From positions 744,001 through 808,000 of the forward strand of contig NZ_WNKW01000001.1 in the NCBI RefSeq assembly GCF_009720775.1: a DNA stretch of 64,000 bases, given 5' to 3'. Numbering within the stretch: position 1 is the first letter of the stretch; every line of letters begins with the position of its first letter. Below are positions 54,548 through 62,998 of this stretch, in pieces. A program made the position numbers and the translations under genes. The stretch comes from Pseudoduganella danionis (GTDB lineage Bacteria; Pseudomonadota; Gammaproteobacteria; Burkholderiales; Burkholderiaceae_D). The notes beneath the pieces were generated by a model. The model made no database searches. It was not told the origin of the DNA and saw only the letters and a program-made list of their open reading frames with translations.

Positions 54548-54587
54548 TCCCCCAAGAGTCTGTACCCTGCGGTCTACTCTTGGGGGA
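54548..54587 (+). promoter_or_regulatory. Hairpin occluding the ribosome-binding site of the TauE-like gene
   Basis: Perfect 12-bp inverted repeat TCCCCCAAGAGT/ACTCTTGGGGGA with a 16-nt loop. The right arm carries the GGGGGA Shine-Dalgarno that serves the ATG at 54592. It lies 34 bp after the peroxiredoxin stop. No T tract, so a translational switch is at least as likely as termination. Confidence 0.55.
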
Positions 54588-54591
54588 ATGT

Positions 54592-55365
54592 ATGGATTTG
54601 TCGTTTGTCGCATCCGGGTTTGCCGTAGGTCTGCTGGTCGGAATGACGGGCGTGGGCGGTGGCTCGCTGATGACGCCTCTGCTGACGCTGCTGTTCGGGG
54701 TGTCGCCCGCTGTGGCCGTCGGTACTGATCTGGCTTTTGCTTCGCTCACCAAAGGCGTGGGCACTTTCACGCACCGCCTGCGCGGCACGGTGCACTGGGA
54801 AATCGTGCGCCGTCTCTGTCTGGGCGCCTTGCCGGCAGCCTTGCTGGCCAGCTATTCCCTCAAACACTTCGGCAACCTCAACAAGGAAATCGGCCAGATC
54901 ATCCGCTATATGATTGCCGGTTCCGTGCTGCTGACCGTGGTCGCCATCCTGTTCCGCCGCAAAATGCTGGCATGGATTAATGCCCACCCTGAGCGCCAAC
55001 TGCAGGGCGATAAGCTGGTCTGGGCGACCATCATTTCCGGTGCCGTACTGGGCACGCTGGTCACTATTTCCTCCATCGGTGCGGGTGCCATCGGCGCCAC
55101 GTTGCTGGTGATGTTGTATCCGCGCCTGACGCCCGCCGAAGTGGCTGGCACCGACATCGCCTATGCGGTGCCGCTGACGGCGATCGCTGCGATCGGCCAC
55201 TGGTGGCTGGGCTCGATCGACTGGAGCCTGCTGCTGACCCTGCTGGTAGGCTCCGTGCCCGGCATTACCATAGGTTCGTATGCGGCCCGCGCCGTGCCGG
55301 AACGCCTGCTGCGCGGCCTGCTGGCCTTCACGCTGGTGGCGGTGGCGGCCAAGCTGGTGTCCTGA
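54592..55365 (+). CDS. TauE/SafE family sulfite exporter-type permease
   Basis: 257 residues from MDLSFVASGFAVG; the start is set by GGGGGA at 4-nt spacing. About eight membrane helices, beginning with the family repeat GLLVGMTGVGGGSLMTPLLTLLFGVSPAVAVGTDLAF and repeated later in GAVLGTLVTISSIGAGAIGATLLVMLYPRLTPAEVAGTDIAYA. Members export sulfite, sulfoacetate or other sulfonates (family knowledge); sulfite export fits the surrounding sulfur genes. Confidence 0.85.
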   Translation: MDLSFVASGFAVGLLVGMTGVGGGSLMTPLLTLLFGVSPAVAVGTDLAFASLTKGVGTFTHRLRGTVHWEIVRRLCLGALPAALLASYSLKHFGNLNKEIGQIIRYMIAGSVLLTVVAILFRRKMLAWINAHPERQLQGDKLVWATIISGAVLGTLVTISSIGAGAIGATLLVMLYPRLTPAEVAGTDIAYAVPLTAIAAIGHWWLGSIDWSLLLTLLVGSVPGITIGSYAARAVPERLLRGLLAFTLVAVAAKLVS

Positions 55366-55378
55366 GTCGCGAGCACTG

Positions 55379-55390
55379 CGCTATATAGCG
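55379..55390. repeat. 12-bp perfect palindrome CGCTATATAGCG
   Basis: Between the TauE-like gene and cysT, 20 bp upstream of the CysB-type box. Possible regulator site; nothing else is known. Confidence 0.35.
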
Positions 55391-55409
55391 GAAACGTCTA
55401 ATTAAATGA

Positions 55410-55435
55410 TAAAAGCTTCGTTTGGATTATGAAGC
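55410..55435 (+). promoter_or_regulatory. Candidate CysB box upstream of cysT
   Basis: TAAAAGCTTCGTTT (55410-55423) followed by ATTATGAAGC; it contains GCTTC-N11-GAAGC, an inverted repeat. The 14-bp core is identical to that upstream of sbp. It lies 53 bp before the cysT start. Confidence 0.55.
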
Positions 55436-55453
55436 ATCAGTGAGAATATGGCG

Positions 55454-55480
55454 CCCTTATAGAAGAATTTGTAATAAGGG
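55454..55480 (+). promoter_or_regulatory. Weak hairpin overlapping the cysT ribosome-binding site
   Basis: CCCTTAT (55454-55460) and ATAAGGG (55474-55480) pair over 7 bp with a 13-nt loop; the right arm supplies AAGGGAG, the Shine-Dalgarno of cysT. A/T-rich, so the fold is less stable than the two other examples in this window. Confidence 0.35.
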
Positions 55481-55487
55481 AGCATTT

Positions 55488-56354
55488 ATGTCTGCAGTTC
55501 TCGCTGCGCCAGCGCCAGCCAGGCAGGGCGCACCATTCCGCGTCATGCCGGGCTTCCGGCTGTCGCTGGGATTCACGATCCTGTATCTGACCCTGATCGT
55601 GCTGATACCCCTATCGGCCGTTTTCCTCAAAACCTTTACGCTGAGCTGGGACGGTTTCTGGCACGCCGTCACCAACGAGCGCGTGATGGCGTCCTACCGC
55701 CTGACCTTTGGCGCTTCGCTGCTGGGCGCGGCCATCAACGCCGTATTCGGTCTGGTGGTGGCGTGGGTGCTGGTGCGCTACGAATTCCCCGGCAAGCGCA
55801 TCGTCGATGCACTGGTGGACCTGCCGTTTGCACTGCCGACGGCCGTCGCCGGTATCACGCTGACAGCACTGTACTCGGCCAATGGCTGGTTCGGCCGCGT
55901 GCTGGAAGGGCAGTTCGGCCTGAAAGTGGCGTTCACGCCCATCGGTGTGGTGATTGCGCTGACCTTTATTGGTCTGCCGTTCGTGGTGCGTACCGTGCAG
56001 CCCGTGCTGGAAGACGCCGAACGCGAACTGGAAGAAGCTGCGGCCAGTCTGGGCGCCAGCGCACTGCAGACTTTTACGCGCGTGGTGTTCCCCACCATCC
56101 TGCCATCGCTGATGACAGGCTTCGCGCTGGCGTTTGCGCGCGCTACCGGCGAATACGGTTCGGTGATTTTCATCGCCGGCAATATGCCGATGATCTCCGA
56201 GATCACGCCGCTGTTCATCATCACCAAGCTGGAACAGTATGACTATGCCGGTGCCACCGCGATTGCGGTGGTGATGCTGGTGGTGTCCTTCCTCATGCTG
56301 CTCAGTATTAATCTGCTGCAGGCCTGGGCACGCGGCAAAGGAGGCAAAGCATGA
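55488..56354 (+). CDS. cysT: Sulfate/thiosulfate ABC transporter permease CysT
   Basis: 288 residues from [15 protein letters not shown], preceded by AAGGGAG; upstream in-frame ATG is not supported. About six membrane helices with the CysT binding-protein-dependent permease loop [43 protein letters not shown]. Forms the pore with CysW for sulfate import. Its stop overlaps cysW (ATGA). Confidence 0.94.
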   Translation: MSAVLAAPAPARQGAPFRVMPGFRLSLGFTILYLTLIVLIPLSAVFLKTFTLSWDGFWHAVTNERVMASYRLTFGASLLGAAINAVFGLVVAWVLVRYEFPGKRIVDALVDLPFALPTAVAGITLTALYSANGWFGRVLEGQFGLKVAFTPIGVVIALTFIGLPFVVRTVQPVLEDAERELEEAAASLGASALQTFTRVVFPTILPSLMTGFALAFARATGEYGSVIFIAGNMPMISEITPLFIITKLEQYDYAGATAIAVVMLVVSFLMLLSINLLQAWARGKGGKA

Positions 56355-57241
56355 GCGCCTTGCCGAATACGCCCGTGCGTCGTGGCGAACTGCCATCGCC
56401 GCCGCAGATACTGGAACCGCGCTGGGTGCGCGCTGTGCTGATCGCCGTGGCGCTGACCTTCCTCACGCTGTTCCTGTTCGTGCCGCTGGTGGCCGTGTTT
56501 GTCGAAGCCTTCCGCAAAGGCTGGGATGCGTACGCGGCAGCCATCGTGGAAGAAGATGCGCTGGCGGCGATCAAACTGACCTTGCTGACGGCCGTAATTG
56601 CCGTGCCACTGAATCTGGTGTTCGGTGTGGCGGCATCGTGGTGTATCGCCAAATTCGATTTCCGCGGCAAGAGCATTCTGCTGACGCTGATCGATCTGCC
56701 GTTCTCCGTTTCGCCGGTGATTTCGGGGCTGATCTACGTGCTGCTGTTTGGTGCGCAGGGCTGGTTCGGCCCATGGCTGCAGGAACACGAAATCAAGACT
56801 CTGTTTGCCGTGCCGGGCATCGTGCTGGCGACCATTTTCGTCACCTTCCCGTTCGTGGCGCGCGAGCTGATTCCGCTGATGCAGGCGCAGGGCAGCGAGG
56901 AAGAAGAAGCGGCCATTGTGCTCGGTGCTTCGGGCTGGGATACCTTCCGCCGCGTCACGCTGCCGAATATTAAATGGGGCCTGCTGTATGGCGTGATTCT
57001 GTGTAATGCCCGTGCCATGGGCGAGTTTGGCGCCGTGTCGGTAGTGTCCGGCCACATTCGCGGCGAGACCAATACGATTCCGCTGCAGGTAGAGATTCTC
57101 TACAACGAATACAACTTTGCTGCCGCTTTTGCCGTGGCCTCCTTGCTGGCGCTGCTGGCACTGGTCACGCTGGCACTGAAAACCTTTGTCGCCTGGCGCC
57201 TGAATGAAAACCGCGCCGACGATGTTCGCCCTACGGAGTAA
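56351..57241 (+). CDS. cysW: Sulfate/thiosulfate ABC transporter permease CysW
   Basis: 296 residues, six-helix permease; the contact loop is [52 protein letters not shown]. It overlaps cysT by 4 bp and stops 2 bp before cysA. The N-terminal tail (about 1-25) is cytosolic. Confidence 0.94.
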   Translation: MSALPNTPVRRGELPSPPQILEPRWVRAVLIAVALTFLTLFLFVPLVAVFVEAFRKGWDAYAAAIVEEDALAAIKLTLLTAVIAVPLNLVFGVAASWCIAKFDFRGKSILLTLIDLPFSVSPVISGLIYVLLFGAQGWFGPWLQEHEIKTLFAVPGIVLATIFVTFPFVARELIPLMQAQGSEEEEAAIVLGASGWDTFRRVTLPNIKWGLLYGVILCNARAMGEFGAVSVVSGHIRGETNTIPLQVEILYNEYNFAAAFAVASLLALLALVTLALKTFVAWRLNENRADDVRPTE

Positions 57242-57243
57242 TC

Positions 57244-58314
57244 ATGACGATCGAAGTTAAAAACATCCACAAGCGTTTTGGCGAATTCACTGCCCTGAAC
57301 AATGTGTCGCTGGATTTTCCGAACGGCGAACTGACCGCGCTGCTGGGCCCATCGGGCTGCGGCAAGACCACGCTGCTGCGTATCATCGCCGGTCTTGAGC
57401 ATCCTGATTCCGGTCAGGTGCTGCTCGATGCGGAAGACGCTTCGCAGCGCCATGTGCGCGAGCGTCAGGTCGGTTTCGTGTTCCAGCACTATGCGCTGTT
57501 CAAGCATATGACGGTATTCGAGAACGTGGCCTTTGGCCTGCGTGTGAAACCACGCGCCCAGCGTCCATCGGAAGCGCAGATACGCGACAAGGTGAAGCAG
57601 CTGCTGGAGCTGGTGCAGCTGGACTGGCTGGCTGACCGCTATCCGCCGCAGCTGTCCGGTGGCCAGCGTCAGCGTATTGCGCTGGCGCGCGCACTGGCGG
57701 TCGAGCCGCGCGTGCTGCTGCTGGATGAGCCGTTCGGCGCACTCGATGCCAAGGTGCGCAAGGAGTTGCGGCGCTGGCTGCGCCGCCTGCACGACGAACT
57801 GCATGTGACCTCGATCTTCGTCACGCACGATCAGGAAGAAGCGCTGGAAGTGGCCGATCAGGTCGTGCTGATGAATAAAGGGCAGGTGGAGCAGATAGGC
57901 ACGCCCGATCAGGTTTACAACCATCCGGCTTCGCCGTTCGTGTACAGCTTCCTCGGCAATGTGAACATGTTCCATGGCCGCGTGCAGGATGGCGTGCTGG
58001 CCAGCGGTGACGCCAGCTTCGCCGTGCCAGAGCAGGCCGGTAGTGCCGGCAAGGGTACCGCCTATGTGCGTCCGCATGATCTGGAAATCGAACGTTATAC
58101 GCCCGGTGCCGAAGGCATCGTGGTCAAGCTGCTGCGCGGCCATGCCATCGGCCCGCTGGCGCAGCTGGAACTGGAGCGCGCCGATACGGGTGAACTGATC
58201 GAGGCCGTACTCGGTAACGAGCGCTATAGCGCGCTGCAACTGCGCGAAGGTGAAACGCTGGTGGTGCGGCCCAAGCGCTTGCAGGTGTTCGTTGATGCGG
58301 GAGTGGCGATATGA
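57244..58314 (+). CDS. cysA: Sulfate/thiosulfate ABC transporter ATPase CysA
   Basis: 356 residues. Walker [10 protein letters not shown] (35-43), signature [15 protein letters not shown], Walker [13 protein letters not shown], then TOBE-type C-terminal domain (about 240-356) with [37 protein letters not shown]. Powers uptake. Its last 4 bp overlap the cysB start (ATGA), tying regulator to transporter. Confidence 0.95.
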   Translation: MTIEVKNIHKRFGEFTALNNVSLDFPNGELTALLGPSGCGKTTLLRIIAGLEHPDSGQVLLDAEDASQRHVRERQVGFVFQHYALFKHMTVFENVAFGLRVKPRAQRPSEAQIRDKVKQLLELVQLDWLADRYPPQLSGGQRQRIALARALAVEPRVLLLDEPFGALDAKVRKELRRWLRRLHDELHVTSIFVTHDQEEALEVADQVVLMNKGQVEQIGTPDQVYNHPASPFVYSFLGNVNMFHGRVQDGVLASGDASFAVPEQAGSAGKGTAYVRPHDLEIERYTPGAEGIVVKLLRGHAIGPLAQLELERADTGELIEAVLGNERYSALQLREGETLVVRPKRLQVFVDAGVAI

Positions 58315-59246
58315 ATTTCCAACAATTGCGTTCCATTCGCGAAGCAGCACGGCGCGGCTATAACCTGACGGAGGTGGCGAATGCGCTGTTTACTTCGCAA
58401 CCGGGTGTGAGCCGCCAGATCCGCGAGCTGGAAGATGAACTCGGTGTGGTGATCTTCGAGCGTAATGGCAAACGTCTGACGGGCATGACGGAGCCGGGCA
58501 AAGGCATACTGAAGATTATCGACCGTTTGCTGATCGAAGCGGAAAATCTGCAGCAGGCCAGCCTCGAATACACAGGCCAGCAGAGTGGCACGCTGAGCGT
58601 GGCCGCCACCCACACGCAGGCACGTTATGCGCTACCCAAAGTGGTACAGAGCTTCCGCACGGCCTATCCTGATGTGCGCATCGCCTTGCAGCAGAGCGCA
58701 CCGGAACACATCGCCGAATGGATTTTGTCAGGCAAGACGGATATCGGCATCGCCACCGAGGGCTTGTCGCAGTTCCCGGATCTGGTGTCCTTCCCTTGCT
58801 ACCGCTGGAGCCATTTGATCGTGGTGCCGGATGGCCACCCGCTGCTGACGCGCAGCCCGATCCGGCTGGAAGATCTGGCCGAGTTCCCGCTGATTACCTA
58901 CGACGTCGGTTTCACTGGCCGTGGCCATATCGATGCGGCGTTCGCACAGGCGGGCGTAAAGCCCGATATCGTGCTGACGGCGATGGATTCGGACGTGATC
59001 AAGCAGTACGTGGCACTGGGCCTGGGCGTGGGCATCGTTGCCTCGATGGCTTTCGATCACGGTCGCGACAAGGGTATGCGTGCAGTGGAAGCGTCGCACC
59101 TGTTCGCGCAGAACACTACGCGGCTGGCAGTGCGCCGTGGCGCCTATCTGCGCTCGTATGCCTACCACTTCATCCAGCAGTTCGCACCTGATCTGACCCG
59201 CGCCGATATCGATGCGGCGATGAATGGAGGTGAATTAGCCGCATAA
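58311..59246 (+). CDS. cysB: CysB-family LysR regulator of sulfur assimilation
   Basis: 311 residues. LysR winged HTH at about 2-60 ([49 protein letters not shown]) and CysB-type effector domain: [22 protein letters not shown] and [17 protein letters not shown]. CysB proteins activate sulfate genes in the presence of acetylserine and are sulfate/thiosulfate-responsive (established knowledge). Translationally coupled to cysA. It may be Cbl rather than CysB; both share this pattern. Confidence 0.9.
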   Translation: MNFQQLRSIREAARRGYNLTEVANALFTSQPGVSRQIRELEDELGVVIFERNGKRLTGMTEPGKGILKIIDRLLIEAENLQQASLEYTGQQSGTLSVAATHTQARYALPKVVQSFRTAYPDVRIALQQSAPEHIAEWILSGKTDIGIATEGLSQFPDLVSFPCYRWSHLIVVPDGHPLLTRSPIRLEDLAEFPLITYDVGFTGRGHIDAAFAQAGVKPDIVLTAMDSDVIKQYVALGLGVGIVASMAFDHGRDKGMRAVEASHLFAQNTTRLAVRRGAYLRSYAYHFIQQFAPDLTRADIDAAMNGGELAA

Positions 59247-59322
59247 TGCGGCAGGCATTGCCGACCCCTTGTACCCGATGCAAGTACGCTGGCGCCAATA
59301 GCACATTCCGTCGATGAATGTA

Positions 59323-59363
59323 AAAAAGCCGGCAAGCAGGGATATCCCGCTTGCCGGCTTTTT
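59323..59363. terminator. Bidirectional terminator between cysB and TonB receptor genes
   Basis: AAAAAGCCGGCAAGC and GCTTGCCGGCTTTTT (59323-59337 and 59349-59363) pair completely around a short GGGATATCCC centre, with A/T runs outside each arm. Serves the convergent cysB and TonB-receptor transcripts. Confidence 0.88.
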
Positions 59364-59375
59364 GACGTCTAGCGC

Positions 59376-61745
59376 TTACCAGTTGTAGGCTGCCTTGGCG
59401 TAGTAGTAGCGGCCATTGAAGCCGTTCGGTGCAAAGCCGCTATACGGGTTGATGCCGTTGTTGTTCAGATTGCCGGCCGAAGTAACCTGATCCGGATAGC
59501 GGTTGGTGACGTTATCGATACCCGCGCTCAGGCGCCAGTTCTTGTTCAGCTTCACGCTGGTCGACAGATCGAGCACCCATTGCGGATCATAGGTCTGATC
59601 CAGCGTGGCATTGTTCTGCGGGACCGTGAAGCTGCCGTAGCGGGTAACCACGCCACGCGCCGACCATGCACCCCAGTTGGCATCTGTGGCCAGACTCAGT
59701 TTGTCCTTGGGCGAGCCCACCGTCAGACGGTTGATGGTCTGGCGATCAATCAGCGTGAGGTTGTTGGCCGTGAGGATGGCCGGATTGGCGTTCACATGCT
59801 CGAGCGAGTTCTTGTTGTGGTTATAGGCCAGCGTGAAATCGTAGCGGCCGGCGCTAGCCAGATCGAGACGATAGGTGCTGACCACATCCACGCCCGTGGT
59901 GCGGGTATCGATGGCGTTGGTGAAGTAGCGGCCTGCGCCCACCAGTATGTTCTGCTTGGCCAGCGCCGCTTGCAGCGCAGGCGACAGCGTCATATTGGCC
60001 GACAGGGCGATGCGGTCATCGATGTCGATGCGGTAGGCATCCACCGTGGTGCTCCAGTTGCTGAGCGGGGAGAACTGCAAACCGAGGCTGTAGTTACGGG
60101 CTTTCTCGGCTTTCAGCGGGGTTGCCCCCAGCGCTGCGGCGGCAGCGCTACCCACGGCGAATGTTCCGGTCTCGATAGGCGTATTGACGCCATTGACCAC
60201 CGAGAAATTGGTGGTGGTGATGGTGTAGAACTGCTGCGCCAGCGAGGGTGCGCGGAAGCCCGAGGACGCCGTGCCGCGCAGCGAGAATGCTTCGCTGAAG
60301 GCATAGCGCGCCGAGCCTTTGGCCGAAGTGGTGCTGCCGAAATCGCTATAGCGTTCGTGGCGCAGCGCGGCCGAAGTGGAGAACTGGCGCGAGACGTCGG
60401 CTTCCAGATTCAGGTAGACCGATTCATTGTGGCGGCTGTTGCGGCCTGCATTGACAGGGCGGAAGCCGGAGAAACCCTGCGCGCCCGTGCCGATGTAGGA
60501 AGCCTCGTCGCCAGCACCGATCTCATAGCTTTCGTGGCGCGCTTCGGCACCTACGGCCACCGTCAGCGGGCCGCTGAAGGCTGCCACCGGATATTCGCGT
60601 GCCAGATCCACGTTGAACAGTTGCTGGGTGTTGAGCAGCTTGCCGGCGTAGAAGTGGGTAGGGCTGGCCGCACCCAGCGTCTGGTTGACGGTGTGATCGA
60701 GGTCGAGCTGGAATTCATTGCGGCCGTAGTTCAGGCTGACGTCCCAGCGCCATCCCGATGCTTCGCCGCGCAGGCCAGTAACCAGCGAGGTATCCTGCGA
60801 TTCGCTGTTCTCCAGTGGCAGGAAGCCTTCCGGATACAGCGGCGTACGCTGGGCCGTGCCATTCAGGGCAGTGCGCCAGGTGGCAGCAGCCGAGGTATTG
60901 CGCTGGCCATAGTTGGCGAAGGCATACCAGTCGATATCGTCGTTGACGCGGTACTGGCTGTTGACAAAGACACTGCGCGGACGGGTTTCCGGATCGCCGA
61001 AGCGCTGATTGACCTTGCCGTAGCGCGGTTCGGCCGGATTGCGGAAATCGGCGCCGGCGCGGTTGGTCGGATCACGGTCGGCGGCTTCCAGTGCGACGCG
61101 TACCCAGCCTTGATCACCAAGGTTGAAGCCGGTCGAGCCACGCACGGTCAGCTGCTTGCCGTCGCGCTTCTGGTACTCGCCCACGCCCACTTCAGCATCG
61201 CCACCGCCGGCGCCTTTTTTCAGGATGATGTTGATTACGCCGGCAATCGCATCCGAGCCATACTGGGCGGCTGCGCCATCGCGCAGCACTTCGATGTGGT
61301 CGATGGCGGACAGGGGGATCGCATTCAGATCGACGGGAGCCGAACCGCGGCCCTGCGTGCCGTTGACGTTGACGACGGCGGAGGCATGGCGGCGCTTGCC
61401 GTTCACCAGCACCAGCGTCTGGTCGGGCGACAGGCCGCGCAGCTGGGCCGGACGCACTGCGTCGCTGGCATCGGCGCCGGACGGACGGGGGAAGTTCATC
61501 GAGGGCAGCAGGCGTCCCAGCACGGTGGCCAGTTCGGTCGAGCCGCTGGCCTGCAGTTCGCGTGCGCCGATGATGTCGATCGGCGATTCGGAATCGACCG
61601 TACGGCGGTTCTTGGCATAGGTGCCCGTGACGACGACGGATTGCAGTTCGCCTTCTGCCGGCAGTTGCTGGGCGAAGGCAGGAATGACGATGGTGGAAAT
61701 CAGTGTGCTTAACAGCAGCGGACGTGCGATGGTGCGGGTGCGCAT
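59376..61745 (-). CDS. TonB-dependent outer-membrane receptor
   Basis: 789 residues. Signal peptide 1-25 (cleaved after AFA). Plug domain about 35-170: LQSVVVTGTYAKNRRTVDSESPIDIIGARELQ contains the TonB-box-like ESPIDI and LRGLSPDQTLVLVNGKRRHAS and IEVLRDGAAAQYGSDAIAGVINIILKKG are the canonical plug. A 22-strand barrel follows, ending in the C-terminal aromatic YYYAKAAYNW. Imports a siderophore, vitamin B12, sugar polymer or other ligand; neighbours do not indicate which. Sulfur-island proximity is weak evidence for a sulfur compound. Confidence 0.92.
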   Translation of the reverse strand: MRTRTIARPLLLSTLISTIVIPAFAQQLPAEGELQSVVVTGTYAKNRRTVDSESPIDIIGARELQASGSTELATVLGRLLPSMNFPRPSGADASDAVRPAQLRGLSPDQTLVLVNGKRRHASAVVNVNGTQGRGSAPVDLNAIPLSAIDHIEVLRDGAAAQYGSDAIAGVINIILKKGAGGGDAEVGVGEYQKRDGKQLTVRGSTGFNLGDQGWVRVALEAADRDPTNRAGADFRNPAEPRYGKVNQRFGDPETRPRSVFVNSQYRVNDDIDWYAFANYGQRNTSAAATWRTALNGTAQRTPLYPEGFLPLENSESQDTSLVTGLRGEASGWRWDVSLNYGRNEFQLDLDHTVNQTLGAASPTHFYAGKLLNTQQLFNVDLAREYPVAAFSGPLTVAVGAEARHESYEIGAGDEASYIGTGAQGFSGFRPVNAGRNSRHNESVYLNLEADVSRQFSTSAALRHERYSDFGSTTSAKGSARYAFSEAFSLRGTASSGFRAPSLAQQFYTITTTNFSVVNGVNTPIETGTFAVGSAAAAALGATPLKAEKARNYSLGLQFSPLSNWSTTVDAYRIDIDDRIALSANMTLSPALQAALAKQNILVGAGRYFTNAIDTRTTGVDVVSTYRLDLASAGRYDFTLAYNHNKNSLEHVNANPAILTANNLTLIDRQTINRLTVGSPKDKLSLATDANWGAWSARGVVTRYGSFTVPQNNATLDQTYDPQWVLDLSTSVKLNKNWRLSAGIDNVTNRYPDQVTSAGNLNNNGINPYSGFAPNGFNGRYYYAKAAYNW

Positions 61746-61855
61746 GAGACGAACTTTCTACGTTTAGGATGAAGAAAATCTTACCAGCGTGCTAGCGGAT
61801 TGCCCACGAATGGATACGTCTAATGATATGCAAGTTTTGGATATCGTGCAGAACA

Positions 61856-61892
61856 GCGCCCCGTTTTCCGTCTGTGGCAGAGAACGGGGCGC
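61856..61892. repeat. Hairpin between TonB receptor and aldo/keto reductase genes
   Basis: GCGCCCCGTT/AACGGGGCGC 10-bp perfect arms with a 17-nt loop, 28 bp past the aldo/keto reductase stop. No T tract, so possibly a weak or Rho-assisted terminator. Confidence 0.4.
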
Positions 61893-61919
61893 ACTTGCAG
61901 CGGGTAATACGGGCTGCGC

Positions 61920-62966
61920 TTACTGGCCCGGATTGGTGATGCTGGCGTGGATGGCATCCACGGCCGCAATGACGTCGGCCGGCAATTTGATCTGGTAGGC
62001 GTCGATGTTCTGCTTGAGCTGATCGAGATTGGTCGCGCCGATGATGGTGGAGGCGACAAACCAGCGCGAGTAGCACCACGCCAGTGCCAACTGGGTGGGT
62101 GTTAGGCCGTTGTCGCGTGCCAGTTTAGCGTAGCGGCCCACGGCTTCCAGCACGGCTGGGCGCAGGTAGCGCGGGCTCCATGTGGGCGGGAAGATGGTCA
62201 GGCGGCCATGGGCTTTGGGATTGTCGTGGTACTTGGCCGTGAGCTGGCCGAACGCCAGCGGGCTGTAGGCCAGCAGGCTAACCTGCTCGCGGAAGCAGGT
62301 TTCGTCCAGCAGGCTGGTTTCGAAATGGCGCGCCGTCAGGTTGTACAGGTTCTGGATGGTGGCGATGCGCGGCAAGCCTTTCATCTCGGACTGCTTGATG
62401 AATTCGCTCACGCCCCAGCACGATTCGTTGGAGACGCCGATCGCACCGATCTTGCCTTCCTTGATCAGATCCCCCAGCGCGGCCAGTGTTTCTTCGATGG
62501 CCACGTGCTTACGCTCGTTATCGGGCTTGAATACGCTGGCACCAAAGATAGGTACGTTACGGCTAGGCCAGTGCAATTGGTATAAATCGATATGGTCGGT
62601 CTGCAGGCGCTGCAAGCTGGTTTCTACCGCCGCGCGCAGATTGGCGGCATCGAAGTTCTGTTTGCCGCCGCGTACCCATGTCATCTGCTTGTTCGGGCCG
62701 GCCGCCTTGGTCGCCAGCACCACCTTGCTGCGTGCGCCCGTCTTCTTCAGCCACGTGCCGATATAGCGTTCGGTCGAGCCCTGTGTGGCGGCACTCGGCA
62801 TGACGGGATACATCTCCGCCGTGTCGATGAAATTGATGCCCCGTTCGAGCGCATAATCGAGCTGGCTGTGCGCTTCGGCTTCCGTATTCTGTTCGCCGAA
62901 GGTCATGGTGCCGAGGCAGATGCGGCTCACTTCAAGGGCGCTCTGGCCCAGTTGTACTTTGTCCAT
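61920..62966 (-). CDS. Aldo/keto reductase (Tas-like)
   Basis: 348 residues from MDKVQLGQSALEVSRICLGTMTFG; the upstream 20-residue in-frame extension is not genic. AKR TIM barrel with the catalytic tetrad visible: Asp48 (FIDTAEMY), Tyr53, Lys87 (LATKAAG) and His132 (YQLHWPS). C-terminal NADPH-binding loop ASTIIGATNLDQLKQNIDAY. It reduces carbonyls with NADPH; length and motifs are Tas-like. Substrate unknown. It is 32 bp after pyrD on the same strand. Confidence 0.88.
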   Translation of the reverse strand: MDKVQLGQSALEVSRICLGTMTFGEQNTEAEAHSQLDYALERGINFIDTAEMYPVMPSAATQGSTERYIGTWLKKTGARSKVVLATKAAGPNKQMTWVRGGKQNFDAANLRAAVETSLQRLQTDHIDLYQLHWPSRNVPIFGASVFKPDNERKHVAIEETLAALGDLIKEGKIGAIGVSNESCWGVSEFIKQSEMKGLPRIATIQNLYNLTARHFETSLLDETCFREQVSLLAYSPLAFGQLTAKYHDNPKAHGRLTIFPPTWSPRYLRPAVLEAVGRYAKLARDNGLTPTQLALAWCYSRWFVASTIIGATNLDQLKQNIDAYQIKLPADVIAAVDAIHASITNPGQ

Positions 62967-62998
62967 GCTGTTCCTTATCTGGTGTTGTGGACTCAGGC

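Noticed and set aside
59580-61712. 710-residue plus-strand frame opposite the TonB receptor
   Set aside because: Same codon-bias shadow; the receptor has full plug, barrel and terminal aromatic signals.
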